In this document: one piece after another, positions 1 through 5,371 of the stretch
How positions within the stretch are numbered: the first letter of the stretch is position 1
How the letters are laid out: every line of letters begins with the position of its first letter
Origin: Chloroflexota bacterium
GTDB taxonomy: Bacteria > Chloroflexota > UBA6077
NCBI GenBank assembly: GCA_023380955.1
Contig: JAMCTB010000160.1
Coordinates: 1-5,846, forward strand
Reading direction: 5' to 3'
Length of the DNA stretch: 5,846 nucleotides
Program-made: the position numbers and the translations under genes
Notes under the pieces: model-generated
The model's database searches: none
The model's input: the letters and a program-made list of their open reading frames with translations, nothing else
What the model was told of the DNA's origin: nothing

Positions 1-87
1 GGCAACATCAATGAACTCACCAACACGGCCCGTCGCTTCTTCGACGAGCTTGCGCCCCATCCAGTGCAACTACTACAGGTAGCTTGA
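1..87 (+). CDS. C-terminal fragment of a probable IS630-type transposase
   Basis: The + strand frame 1 is open from the left edge to a TGA at 85-87 and encodes 28 residues, beginning GNINELTNTARRFF and ending in LLQVA. The pattern of an Asn-Glu-Leu stretch, an amphipathic helix with Arg-Arg-Phe-Phe and a short tail resembles the C-terminal helix of IS630/Tc1-mariner DDE transposases, which often end this way just inside the terminal inverted repeat. No catalytic residue is in view because the DDE domain would lie left of the window. Position supports the reading: the gene ends about 30 bp before the point where the neighbouring ABC ATPase homology abruptly starts, as expected for a transposase filling its element. 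The family assignment rests on a short piece and could be wrong; another transposase family or an unrelated host gene is possible. Confidence 0.45.
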   Translation, partial: GNINELTNTARRFFDELAPHPVQLLQVA

Positions 88-118
88 TCGCGATGCCTTT
101 CTTTTGGATACGTGCTTA
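1..118 (+). mobile_element. Right end of a putative IS630-like insertion sequence
   Basis: Homology to sugar ABC ATPases on the minus strand runs cleanly down to the codon at 117-119 and then stops. The remaining DNA to the left edge instead carries the transposase-like tail on the opposite strand plus about 29 bp of non-coding end sequence (88-116). The junction falls at a TA dinucleotide (117-118), which is the target that IS630/Tc1-mariner elements duplicate. The other terminal inverted repeat and the second TA copy would be outside the window, so neither the repeat nor the duplication can be seen. The exact boundary is inferred from loss of ATPase homology. Confidence 0.4.
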
Positions 119-1505
119 GGATCTCAGGCATCTCTGAGGAGATCATTAGGATCGCCTTGCCCTGTCTGGCCAGCTCCCCTATCAGGTGGTGCACCTCGGA
201 CTTGGCACCGATATCTATGCCTCGGGTGGGCTCGTCCAGGATCAGGATGCTGGGCTCGGTGACCAGCCACTTGGCCAGCACCACCTTCTGCTGATTGCCT
301 CCTGACAGCTCGCTGGTCGCCTGTGCCACGTCGCGCAGGTGCACCCTCAGGTTGGTACAATACGAGATGGCCATCTGACGCTCCAGCTTGGGTCGGAACC
401 AGCCACCCGGTGATATCTTGTCCAGAATAGCCATCGTGGCGTTGACGGAAACCGGGAAGGGCAGGAACAGGCCGTGGTGCTGCCGATCCTCGGGAACGTA
501 ACCGATGCCTAACTCAATCATTTGCTTCGGTGACCGGATGGTCACCGGCTTCCCGTCGATTCGGACCGTGCCGCTGTCGGGCGGGTTGATGCCGAAGAGG
601 GCATTGGCGACGTCGGTGCGCCCCGCCCCCACGAGCCCGAACACGCCCACGATTTCCCCCTTCCGCACTTCGAAGGATATGTCGGCGAAGAATCCGGCGC
701 GGCAAAGGCCCTCCACTTCCAGTAGGGGTTCGCCGATGGTGGCCTCGCCCTTCTCGAAGAGGGTGCTCAGGGGGCGGCCGACCATCATCCGGATGACTTC
801 GTCCAGGGTGGTATCTCCCCGTCGCCGGGTGCCAACCATCTCGCCGTCCCGCAAGACCGTGATGCGGTCGGAGATCTCGAACACCTCTTCCAGCCGGTGG
901 CTGATGAAGACTATGGCGGTGCCCTGGTCGCGCAGACGGCGCACGATCCGGAAGAGGTCGCCCACCTCGTTAGGCGTCAGGGACGAGGTGGGTTCATCCA
1001 TCAGCAGTATGCGGGCGTTCTGAGCCAGGGCGCTGGCGACCTCAACCATCTGCTGGTCCGCGATGGATAGCCCGCGAACGCGCTGTCGCGGATCCAGGGC
1101 TACCCCGAGGGAATCGAGCAGTCTTTGCGCCTCGGCGTACATCTTGGACCAGTTGACCCGCTTGAACCGGCTGTTGTGCCCCTCGTGTCCGACGAAGATA
1201 TTCTCTGCCACATCCAGGTCTGGGAAGGTGAGCGGTTCCTGATGGATCAGGGCGATGCCAAGTTGCTGGGCGACGCCGGGAGAGGCGATCTGTAGCGTGT
1301 GATCGCCCAGCATCATCTCGCCGGTCTCGGGTAGGTGGATCCCGCCGATGATCTTCAGAAGGGTGGATTTGCCGGCGCCGTTCTCCCCCACCAGGGCGTG
1401 GACCTCGCCTGGATGCAGGTCGAAGTCCACGCTGTGAAGGACCTGGGTGCCGCCGAAAGACTTGGAGATGCCCAGGGCGCGCAAGAGAGGAGCAGGGTCA
1501 GACAT
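3..1505 (-). CDS. Sugar-type ABC transporter ATPase (tandem NBD), 3' end interrupted
   Basis: This encodes the cytoplasmic ATPase of a CUT2-type (RbsA/MglA/XylG-like) sugar importer, with two fused nucleotide-binding domains. Domain 1 has Walker A GENGAGKST (residues 40-48), signature LSIADQQ (146-152), Walker B MDEPT (Asp170, Glu171) and H-loop His203. Domain 2 has the degenerate Walker A usual for this family (GLVGAGRTD), the GYVPEDRQ-type segment, signature LSGGNQQ (400-406) and Walker B with LDEPTRGID (Asp424, Glu425). The start ATG at 1505-1503 lies 9 nt after GGGAG and overlaps the upstream MoaD-like gene by 8 nt, so it is probably translationally coupled. Family members have about 490-510 residues. 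Here recognisable sequence ends at residue 463 (ISSEMPEIL) and the frame then continues, with no stop, into insertion-sequence DNA for at least 38 unrelated codons to the window edge. The last ~35-45 native residues are therefore missing; both catalytic cores remain. No permease or binding-protein gene is visible. The substrate cannot be told from the sequence. Confidence 0.88.
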   Translation of the reverse strand, partial: MSDPAPLLRALGISKSFGGTQVLHSVDFDLHPGEVHALVGENGAGKSTLLKIIGGIHLPETGEMMLGDHTLQIASPGVAQQLGIALIHQEPLTFPDLDVAENIFVGHEGHNSRFKRVNWSKMYAEAQRLLDSLGVALDPRQRVRGLSIADQQMVEVASALAQNARILLMDEPTSSLTPNEVGDLFRIVRRLRDQGTAIVFISHRLEEVFEISDRITVLRDGEMVGTRRRGDTTLDEVIRMMVGRPLSTLFEKGEATIGEPLLEVEGLCRAGFFADISFEVRKGEIVGVFGLVGAGRTDVANALFGINPPDSGTVRIDGKPVTIRSPKQMIELGIGYVPEDRQHHGLFLPFPVSVNATMAILDKISPGGWFRPKLERQMAISYCTNLRVHLRDVAQATSELSGGNQQKVVLAKWLVTEPSILILDEPTRGIDIGAKSEVHHLIGELARQGKAILMISSEMPEILSTYPKERHRDQATCSSCTGWGASSSKKRRAVLVSSLML

Positions 1506-1836
1506 GAGCCTCGTCTCCCAGAGCAGTTGCTTTCAACAGGCAGACCTTCGGATCTAGGGCTCTCAATTCACCCCCTGCCATGGGGGGAAGAAGGGTTACT
1601 ACATCACCGTCGGACAGCAGCGCGGCAGGGTCCGCCGAATGGCCGTTCAGGCTGAAGAGGACGGAGTATCCCCCGTGCACCCGATTCACCAGTGCCTCCT
1701 CAGCCCTGGTGCCCAACATCTCTAGCAGTCTCGCCACGGCGTCGTGAATGCTGGCTTCCTGCGGCAGCTCCAACTCGACCTCTTTGCACCGCAGTTCGAG
1801 GCGCGCGTGGCCCAACAGCCGTACCAGCACCCTCAC
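1498..1836 (-). CDS. MoaD/ThiS-like beta-grasp protein with internal Gly-Gly
   Basis: This is a small beta-grasp protein of the MoaD/ThiS sulfur-carrier superfamily, 112 aa from the chosen start. The N-terminus VRVLVRLLGHARLE, the central SLNGHSAD and the C-terminal GDVVTLLPPMAGG match MoaD-like proteins, which are activated on a terminal Gly-Gly and donate sulfur to molybdopterin. I chose the GTG at 1836-1834: it overlaps the AOR stop as GTGA and sits 10 nt after AAAGGAGG (1854-1847). An ATG at 1893 would overlap AOR by 61 nt, lacks such a site and adds 19 low-complexity residues. MoaD-like genes often sit beside AOR-family genes, where they are thought to serve tungstopterin synthesis or the enzyme itself. 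The oddity is that Gly88-Gly89 are followed by 23 more residues (ELRALDPKV to DEAHV), so the glycines cannot act as a carrier terminus unless the tail is cut off or the frame shifts. See the finding on the G5 run. Confidence 0.8.
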   Translation of the reverse strand: MRVLVRLLGHARLELRCKEVELELPQEASIHDAVARLLEMLGTRAEEALVNRVHGGYSVLFSLNGHSADPAALLSDGDVVTLLPPMAGGELRALDPKVCLLKATALGDEAHV

Positions 1837-3764
1837 TCGAGAACCGCCTCCTTTGCCGTGGTGCGGTAGGGCTCCAAGATTGGATTGATCCATTCCAGGT
1901 CTAGCTCGGCCAGCTTCATGGGGCGAGGGAAGGCCTTCTCGTCCCAGTTCATGATTTCGAAGTAGTTGCGCAGAGCCTGCCGCAGAGCTCCCTCGTCTAC
2001 TCGGTAGCCCTCGCGGGGTCCGGTCTGGATAGGCTCAAACATCCGCTGGGGCAGCCAGAAGCGGTCCAACTCGGACTCCTCTCGGATGTTGAAGGCCCGG
2101 AACATGTTCACTCGCCGCTCGCCGTACTTCATGATCTCGTGGAAGCTGAGCTCCCAGCCGGTCACTGCCTGGGCGCCCTCCACCAGTTCGTGCATCTTGA
2201 AGTGGCGGACCGGCCCGAAGTTGAATAGGCACAGGCACATAGTGTCCATGAAGCTGAAGTGCTGCTGCAGGTAGTAGAACATCCGCAGCTTCTTGTTATC
2301 GATGCTGGAGGTTTCCAGCCGCTCCAAGACGCCCAGCGGCGTAAGTTGGTCCAGGAAGACCTGGGGGGCCTTGAAGTCGAAGTCGGTGTCGTGCTCCACC
2401 ACTACGTGGTCGGCCCCGATGGGGGAAACGGCGTAGGAGATGCCGAGCATGCCCTTCACCCGCCCGTCGTGCATAGCTAGTTCCTGTCCTCTTGCATGCA
2501 CGGCGAAGCGATCTGCCCCCTTGCCGATCTTCTGGGCCGCGCGCATCACCCCTTCGGCCAGAAGATCCCCGAGCCCCTCGCGGCGGGCGATCTTTTCTAC
2601 CATTTGCACCACCGCTGGGCCGTTGCCGAAGCGAAGCTCCATCCCGTCGGTGTCATCCTTAGTGAGGAGGCCGTTCTCGTAGCACTCCATGGCGAAAGCG
2701 ATGGAGGCGCCAGTGGAGATGCAGTCCAGGGTGTAGCGATTGCACAGCTCGTTGGCTTTCACCACGGCAGGCAGGTCAGTGATCCCACAGTCGGAGCCCA
2801 AGGCCGAGATGGCCTCATACTCGGGACCCCCGTAGGCTGGATCCACGAAGTATGGCTTTTCGGCCCTGACCACCCGTTTGCAGCGGGTGGCACAGCCCCA
2901 GCAGGATTCGTTGGTGACCTCCATCTCTTCATGCATGGTCTCGCCGTAGATGGCCTCGCCACCTTCAAGGACGCCCGTCTGGAAGTTGCGAGTCGGGAGT
3001 TGTCCATCGACATTCTGGACGCCGACGTATTCGGAAGTGCCGAGGAGGTTGTTTCCCCTGCAAGAAGGGTTCTGTTTGAAGGTCTGGGAGTAGTATCGGG
3101 CGAGTTGGTTCACCTTCTCGGGGTTGGCCAGTTCCACCTTGTGGTGGCCTCGCACGGCGATGGCTTTCAGCTTCTTGGCTCCCATGACGCACCCCATGCC
3201 GGTGCGGCCGTTGAAGTGGTTGAGGTCGTTTGTGACGTTGGCGAAGCGGACCAACTTCTCGCCGCCGGGGCCGATCTGGGCGACTCGGATCATCTTGTCG
3301 CCTAACTCTTGGCGGATCTTCTCCTGGGACTCCTTGGTCTCAAGACCCCATATCGAGGAAGCATCTCTGATTTCAGCTTGCCCATCATGGATCCAGAGGT
3401 AGACGGGCTTAGCTGATACCCCCCTGATGACGAGGGCATCGAAGCCGGCGAACTTCAGCTCCGGTCCCCAGAAACCGGAGGATTGGGTATCGCCGATGAG
3501 GCCGGTGAGGGGCGACTTGCCGGTGATAGAATAGCGGTTGTATCCCGACATCGGGGCTCCGACCACGACGCTGGTGGCGAAGACCAGGAGGTTGTCGGGG
3601 CCGTACGGATCGGCCTTGGGGGGCATCTCGTTGAGGAGATAGTAGGCGCCAACCGCGGCTCCCCCCATGTAAGTGCGGTACCAGACCTCATCATGCTCGT
3701 CAACGGAGATCTGCCCAGTGCTTAGGTCTACCTTGAGGATCTTGCCCGCATAGCCGTGAGGCAT
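1833..3764 (-). CDS. Aldehyde:ferredoxin oxidoreductase family tungsten enzyme
   Basis: This is a full-length AOR-family protein of 643 aa (family usually ~600-700). Members oxidise aldehydes to carboxylic acids with ferredoxin as acceptor, using a tungsten bis-pyranopterin and one [4Fe-4S] cluster in the cytoplasm. The N-terminal domain begins GYAGKILKVDLSTG and continues through SITGKSPLTGLIGDTQSSG and the pterin-contacting region RTGMGCVMGAKKLKAIAV (188-205). The cluster ligands are Cys288, Cys291 and Cys295 (CWGCATRC), plus Cys512 in DTMCLC. The spacing of the first three equals that known for Pyrococcus furiosus AOR. The pterin motifs DxxGLD/DxxGLC are altered: NRYTLD (342-347) and DTMCLC (507-512). 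The ATG at 3764-3762 has a strong GAGGGGGAG site (3780-3772) 7 nt upstream. It is first in a three-gene operon, with its TGA overlapping the MoaD-like GTG. The true substrate is unknown; the sugar-transport neighbour hints at sugar-derived aldehydes, which is inference. Confidence 0.93.
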   Translation of the reverse strand: MPHGYAGKILKVDLSTGQISVDEHDEVWYRTYMGGAAVGAYYLLNEMPPKADPYGPDNLLVFATSVVVGAPMSGYNRYSITGKSPLTGLIGDTQSSGFWGPELKFAGFDALVIRGVSAKPVYLWIHDGQAEIRDASSIWGLETKESQEKIRQELGDKMIRVAQIGPGGEKLVRFANVTNDLNHFNGRTGMGCVMGAKKLKAIAVRGHHKVELANPEKVNQLARYYSQTFKQNPSCRGNNLLGTSEYVGVQNVDGQLPTRNFQTGVLEGGEAIYGETMHEEMEVTNESCWGCATRCKRVVRAEKPYFVDPAYGGPEYEAISALGSDCGITDLPAVVKANELCNRYTLDCISTGASIAFAMECYENGLLTKDDTDGMELRFGNGPAVVQMVEKIARREGLGDLLAEGVMRAAQKIGKGADRFAVHARGQELAMHDGRVKGMLGISYAVSPIGADHVVVEHDTDFDFKAPQVFLDQLTPLGVLERLETSSIDNKKLRMFYYLQQHFSFMDTMCLCLFNFGPVRHFKMHELVEGAQAVTGWELSFHEIMKYGERRVNMFRAFNIREESELDRFWLPQRMFEPIQTGPREGYRVDEGALRQALRNYFEIMNWDEKAFPRPMKLAELDLEWINPILEPYRTTAKEAVLE

Positions 3765-3771
3765 TGCCTTG

Positions 3772-3780
3772 CTCCCCCTC
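3772..3780 (-). promoter_or_regulatory. Ribosome binding site of the AOR gene
   Basis: Read on the minus strand, GAGGGGGAG lies 7 nt before the ATG at 3764. This is a near-ideal Shine-Dalgarno distance and supports the chosen start. I could not find a convincing -35/-10 pair for this operon between 3790 and 3960. Confidence 0.6.
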
Positions 3781-3952
3781 TCTCACATGTGCTTTCTCTG
3801 GTCCAGCAGCTCACCGAATCTATCGCGAGGTAAACAGAGACGTTGCACCTTTGTCTGAAGGCGGGACACCACCACAATGTGGCTTACGGTTTCCCTGGTG
3901 AGACGGGGCGGCTTTCAGCGACTACACTGTTGCTGTGTTCCCTCCTTGTCGC

Positions 3953-4011
3953 GGTTGATCAGAACCGGTTGCGTCCCTGTGGGAAATCGTCTTGCGCTCG
4001 GTTCGATCAAC
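3953..4011. repeat. Imperfect inverted repeat, possible paired operator
   Basis: The left arm GGTTGATCAGAACC (3953-3966) is the reverse complement of the right arm GGTTCGATCAAC (4000-4011), apart from one unpaired base and the arm ends; about 33 bp lie between them. The right arm falls in the spacer of the proposed promoter for the SDR gene. Such spaced half-sites can be repressor operators, although a chance match cannot be excluded. Confidence 0.35.
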
Positions 4012-4020
4012 TACTAGAAT
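3992..4020 (+). promoter_or_regulatory. Putative sigma70-type promoter for the SDR gene
   Basis: TTGCGC at 3992-3997 and TAGAAT at 4015-4020 are separated by exactly 17 bp. The -10 matches the consensus at five of six positions; the -35 matches only at TTG. A start site near 4027 would leave a leader of about 100 nt before the ATG at 4130 and would place a small hairpin at its very beginning. This is a pattern match only. Confidence 0.35.
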
Positions 4021-4026
4021 GAAGAC

Positions 4027-4043
4027 GTCCCTATTATTGGGAC
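4027..4043 (+). promoter_or_regulatory. 5'-leader hairpin GTCCC-N7-GGGAC
   Basis: GTCCC (4027-4031) and GGGAC (4039-4043) are perfect complements around the AT-rich loop TATTATT. If transcription starts about 6-7 nt after the proposed -10, this stem would cap the 5' end of the SDR mRNA. It could instead be a DNA operator. The stem is only 5 bp. Confidence 0.3.
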
Positions 4044-4129
4044 AACTCTATTGCTTGTCAAGGGGTAAGAATCGCTGGGAAGTTGGGTTCGGCGTGATCG
4101 CCGATTCTGTTGGTGATGGGGGTGAAGGG

Positions 4130-4906
4130 ATGGGGCTGAACTGCAGAGTAGCCCTGGTTACCGGGGCGGGGCAGGGCATCGGGAGGGCGGTGGCTCTCCG
4201 GCTGGCCCGGGATGGAGCCGACCTGGTGGTGGCGGACCTGAACGCGGAAACCGTCCGGGCCGCGGCCCAGGAGGTGAGGGGGCTGGGGCGGAAGGCGCTG
4301 GAGCTGCAGCTGGACGTCCGGAGCTTCGCCCAGATCCAGGCCACAGTGGAGGCCGCGGTGGAGCGCTTCGGGCGGATCGACGTCCTGGTGCCCTGCGCCG
4401 GCGTAGCTCAGATCAAGGACATCCTGGAGGTAACGGAGGAGGAGTGGGATAGGGTCCTGGACGTGAACGCCAAGGGGCTCTTCTTCACCGACCAGATGGT
4501 GGCCCAGCAGATGGTGCGGCAGGGGAGCGGGTCCATCGTCAACATCGCCTCCATCTCGGGCCGGGGGCCGCGGCCCAACCAGCCCCACTACGCCGCCAGC
4601 AAGGCGGCCGTGATCTCCATCACCAGGTCGCTGGCGGCCCGTCTGGCGCCCCACGGGGTCACCGTCAACGCGATCTGCCCCGGCATCGTCGACACACCCA
4701 TGTGGCGGCAGCTGGACCGGCAGATGACCGAGGAGTACGGCTTGGCCCCGGGCGAGTACACGCGCCAGCGGCTGGCTCAGGTGCCCCTTGGAAGGCTGGA
4801 AACCCCCGAGGATGTGGCCGAGGCGGTGGCCTTCCTGGTCTCCCCGGCCGCCGGCTACATCACGGGCCAGACCCTGAACGTCGACGGGGGATTCTACATG
4901 AACTGA
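4130..4906 (+). CDS. Short-chain dehydrogenase/reductase (classical SDR)
   Basis: This is a 258-aa NAD(P)-dependent oxidoreductase of the classical SDR family, with full family length and a Rossmann fold. The cofactor motif is TGAGQGIG (11-18). Asp36 at the end of beta-2 favours NAD(H) over NADP(H). The structural Asn113, catalytic Ser141, Tyr154 and Lys158 (YAASK) are all present with the usual Ser-Tyr spacing of 13. The NNAG motif is altered to PCAG (88-91). The C-terminal part (CPGIVDTPMW, an insert with TEEYGLAPGEY, then GQTLNVDGG) recalls sorbitol/polyol and acetoin-type dehydrogenases as well as FabG-like reductases, so the substrate is open. I chose the ATG at 4130, immediately before the first beta strand and preceded by a G-rich GGGGGTGAAGGG. 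An in-frame ATG at 3992 would add 46 residues unlike any SDR N-terminus. The gene is divergent from the AOR operon. Confidence 0.9.
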   Translation: MGLNCRVALVTGAGQGIGRAVALRLARDGADLVVADLNAETVRAAAQEVRGLGRKALELQLDVRSFAQIQATVEAAVERFGRIDVLVPCAGVAQIKDILEVTEEEWDRVLDVNAKGLFFTDQMVAQQMVRQGSGSIVNIASISGRGPRPNQPHYAASKAAVISITRSLAARLAPHGVTVNAICPGIVDTPMWRQLDRQMTEEYGLAPGEYTRQRLAQVPLGRLETPEDVAEAVAFLVSPAAGYITGQTLNVDGGFYMN

Positions 4907-4917
4907 GGCGGACAGAT

Positions 4918-4930
4918 CCCCGTCCCGGGG
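4918..4930. other. Small GC hairpin after the SDR stop
   Basis: CCCCG-TCC-CGGGG starts 12 nt after the SDR stop codon. The following bases, TGTATCATCTT, are only mildly T-rich, so this is at best a weak terminator or an mRNA 3'-end structure. A second hairpin, CCGGCC-GGCA-GGCCGG, follows at 4952-4967 with no T run. Confidence 0.3.
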
Positions 4931-4998
4931 TGTATCATCTTGCGCGAGGCGCCGGCCGGCAGGCCGGGGCCCACCAGGCAAGGAGGAGCGGGACGTCG

Positions 4999-5163
4999 AT
5001 GTTGAGCACCGCCCACGTGAGCTTCACGGTGGAGGATCTGGAGCGATCCCTGGGGTTCTATCGAGATACCCTTGGCATGGAACTGGTTGGTAGAATGGAG
5101 GCGGTGTACTTCCTGGACCCGGACGGCAACACCCTGGAGTTGGTCCAGCGACCCAAGGGCTGA
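4999..5163 (+). CDS. 54-aa mini VOC (glyoxalase-like) protein, internally deleted
   Basis: The protein starts MLSTAHVSFTVEDLERSLGF and ends AVYFLDPDGNTLELVQRPKG. The first half is the beta1-alpha1-beta2 opening of vicinal-oxygen-chelate/glyoxalase-like proteins; the second half is the beta3-beta4 ending that normally closes their second module. Ordinary members have about 125-150 residues, so roughly 80-95 residues from the middle are absent. The join lies near residues 31-34 (GRME) and stays in frame. His6 and Glu47 match the first and last metal ligands of the family; the two middle ligands are gone. The ATG at 4999 follows AGGAGG (4981-4986) at 12 nt, which is somewhat long but plausible. 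The gene is 92 nt downstream of the SDR and probably cotranscribed. It may be a decayed remnant or a minimal one-module VOC protein able to dimerise. Confidence 0.65.
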   Translation: MLSTAHVSFTVEDLERSLGFYRDTLGMELVGRMEAVYFLDPDGNTLELVQRPKG

Positions 5164-5292
5164 CGATCATCCGGGGGCGGCTGCCGTGAGCGCGGGCATC
5201 CTGCCAGCAGGAGGCCGGCCGTGTCGGCGGCCCCACAGTGGGCCGATCCAGGGACCGGTGATGGTTCGCTCCGGGAATGGTGCCCTGCCCCG

Positions 5293-5321
5293 TTGAGGGC
5301 GTTGCATACTCGTGGTATGAT
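5293..5321 (+). promoter_or_regulatory. Sigma70-type promoter of the larA-like gene
   Basis: TTGAGG (5293-5298) and TATGAT (5316-5321) are separated by an optimal 17 bp. They match the -35 consensus at four of six positions and the -10 at five of six. The start site would be near 5328, giving a leader of roughly 45 nt before the ATG at 5372. It is the best promoter match I found in the window. Confidence 0.6.
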
Positions 5322-5331
5322 GATATTACCA
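5313..5331. promoter_or_regulatory. Palindrome over the -10 box, candidate operator
   Basis: TGGTATGATGATATTACCA is a 19-bp dyad in which seven of nine base pairs are complementary; the outer arms TGGTA/TACCA are perfect. It covers the -10 box and the start site, a classic repressor position. The TGGT...ACCA arms recall GntR-family (FadR-subfamily) operators, but their usual spacing is shorter, so this is only suggestive. A second small dyad, CATAC-N5-GTATG (5305-5319), overlaps it. Confidence 0.4.
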
Positions 5332-5357
5332 ATAGCCAGTTGGTTGTTCTGGCCGGT

Positions 5358-5362
5358 GGAGG
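5358..5362 (+). promoter_or_regulatory. Ribosome binding site of the larA-like gene
   Basis: GGAGG lies 9 nt before the ATG at 5372. It decides the start, because homology to LarA-like proteins becomes clear only some 30 codons later and no ATG lies nearer in frame. Confidence 0.6.
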
Positions 5363-5371
5363 TTTGCCGCT

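Larger units (their letters stand above)
3765..4129. other. Divergent intergenic region between AOR operon and SDR gene
   Basis: This 365-bp stretch has no credible gene. It separates two divergent transcription units and holds several dyads. CCACA-A-TGTGG at 3872-3882 is a perfect 11-bp inverted repeat. AACCGGTT at 3963-3970 is a perfect palindrome. TCCC-TGT-GGGA is at 3974-3984. An imperfect long-range inverted repeat pairs 3953-3966 with 4000-4011. GTCCC-N7-GGGAC is at 4027-4043. Sequences of the form TTCCCT/GTCCCT recur at about 3891, 3939, 3973 and 4027. The density of dyads suggests shared regulation of both directions, but no regulator gene is in the window. Confidence 0.5.
5164..5371. 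other. Intergenic region upstream of the larA-like gene
   Basis: This stretch holds no gene I can support. Its left part is GC-rich, with CCTGC-CA-GCAGG (5200-5211) and CGGCCC-CACAGT-GGGCCG (5228-5245); neither hairpin is followed by a T run, so they are poor intrinsic terminators. The right part turns AT-richer and contains the promoter and palindrome described separately. Confidence 0.5.

Noticed and set aside
505..1023. Plus-strand open frame of 172 codons opposite the ABC ATPase
   Set aside because: Ser/Arg/Thr-rich shadow; the opposite strand reads as a continuous, motif-complete ATPase.
1837..1893. Earlier ATG for the MoaD-like gene
   Set aside because: It would overlap the AOR by 61 nt and has no ribosome site, whereas the GTG at 1836 has AAAGGAGG 10 nt upstream and a GTGA overlap.
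2496..3305. Long open frame of 269 codons on the + strand
   Set aside because: It lies entirely antisense to the AOR gene, has no family resemblance, and is explained by the codon bias of the GC-rich opposite strand.
3992..4129. Earlier in-frame ATG for the SDR, adding 46 residues
   Set aside because: The extra residues do not look like an SDR N-terminus or a signal peptide, and the segment overlaps the proposed promoter and leader hairpin.
4918..4967. Intrinsic terminators after the SDR
   Set aside because: The two hairpins are short or lack a following T run, so termination cannot be claimed; the downstream VOC gene may be cotranscribed.
4058..4981. Minus-strand open frame of 307 codons opposite the SDR
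   Set aside because: Its composition (many Pro, Gly, His, Arg) and lack of any domain show it is the antisense shadow of the SDR gene.
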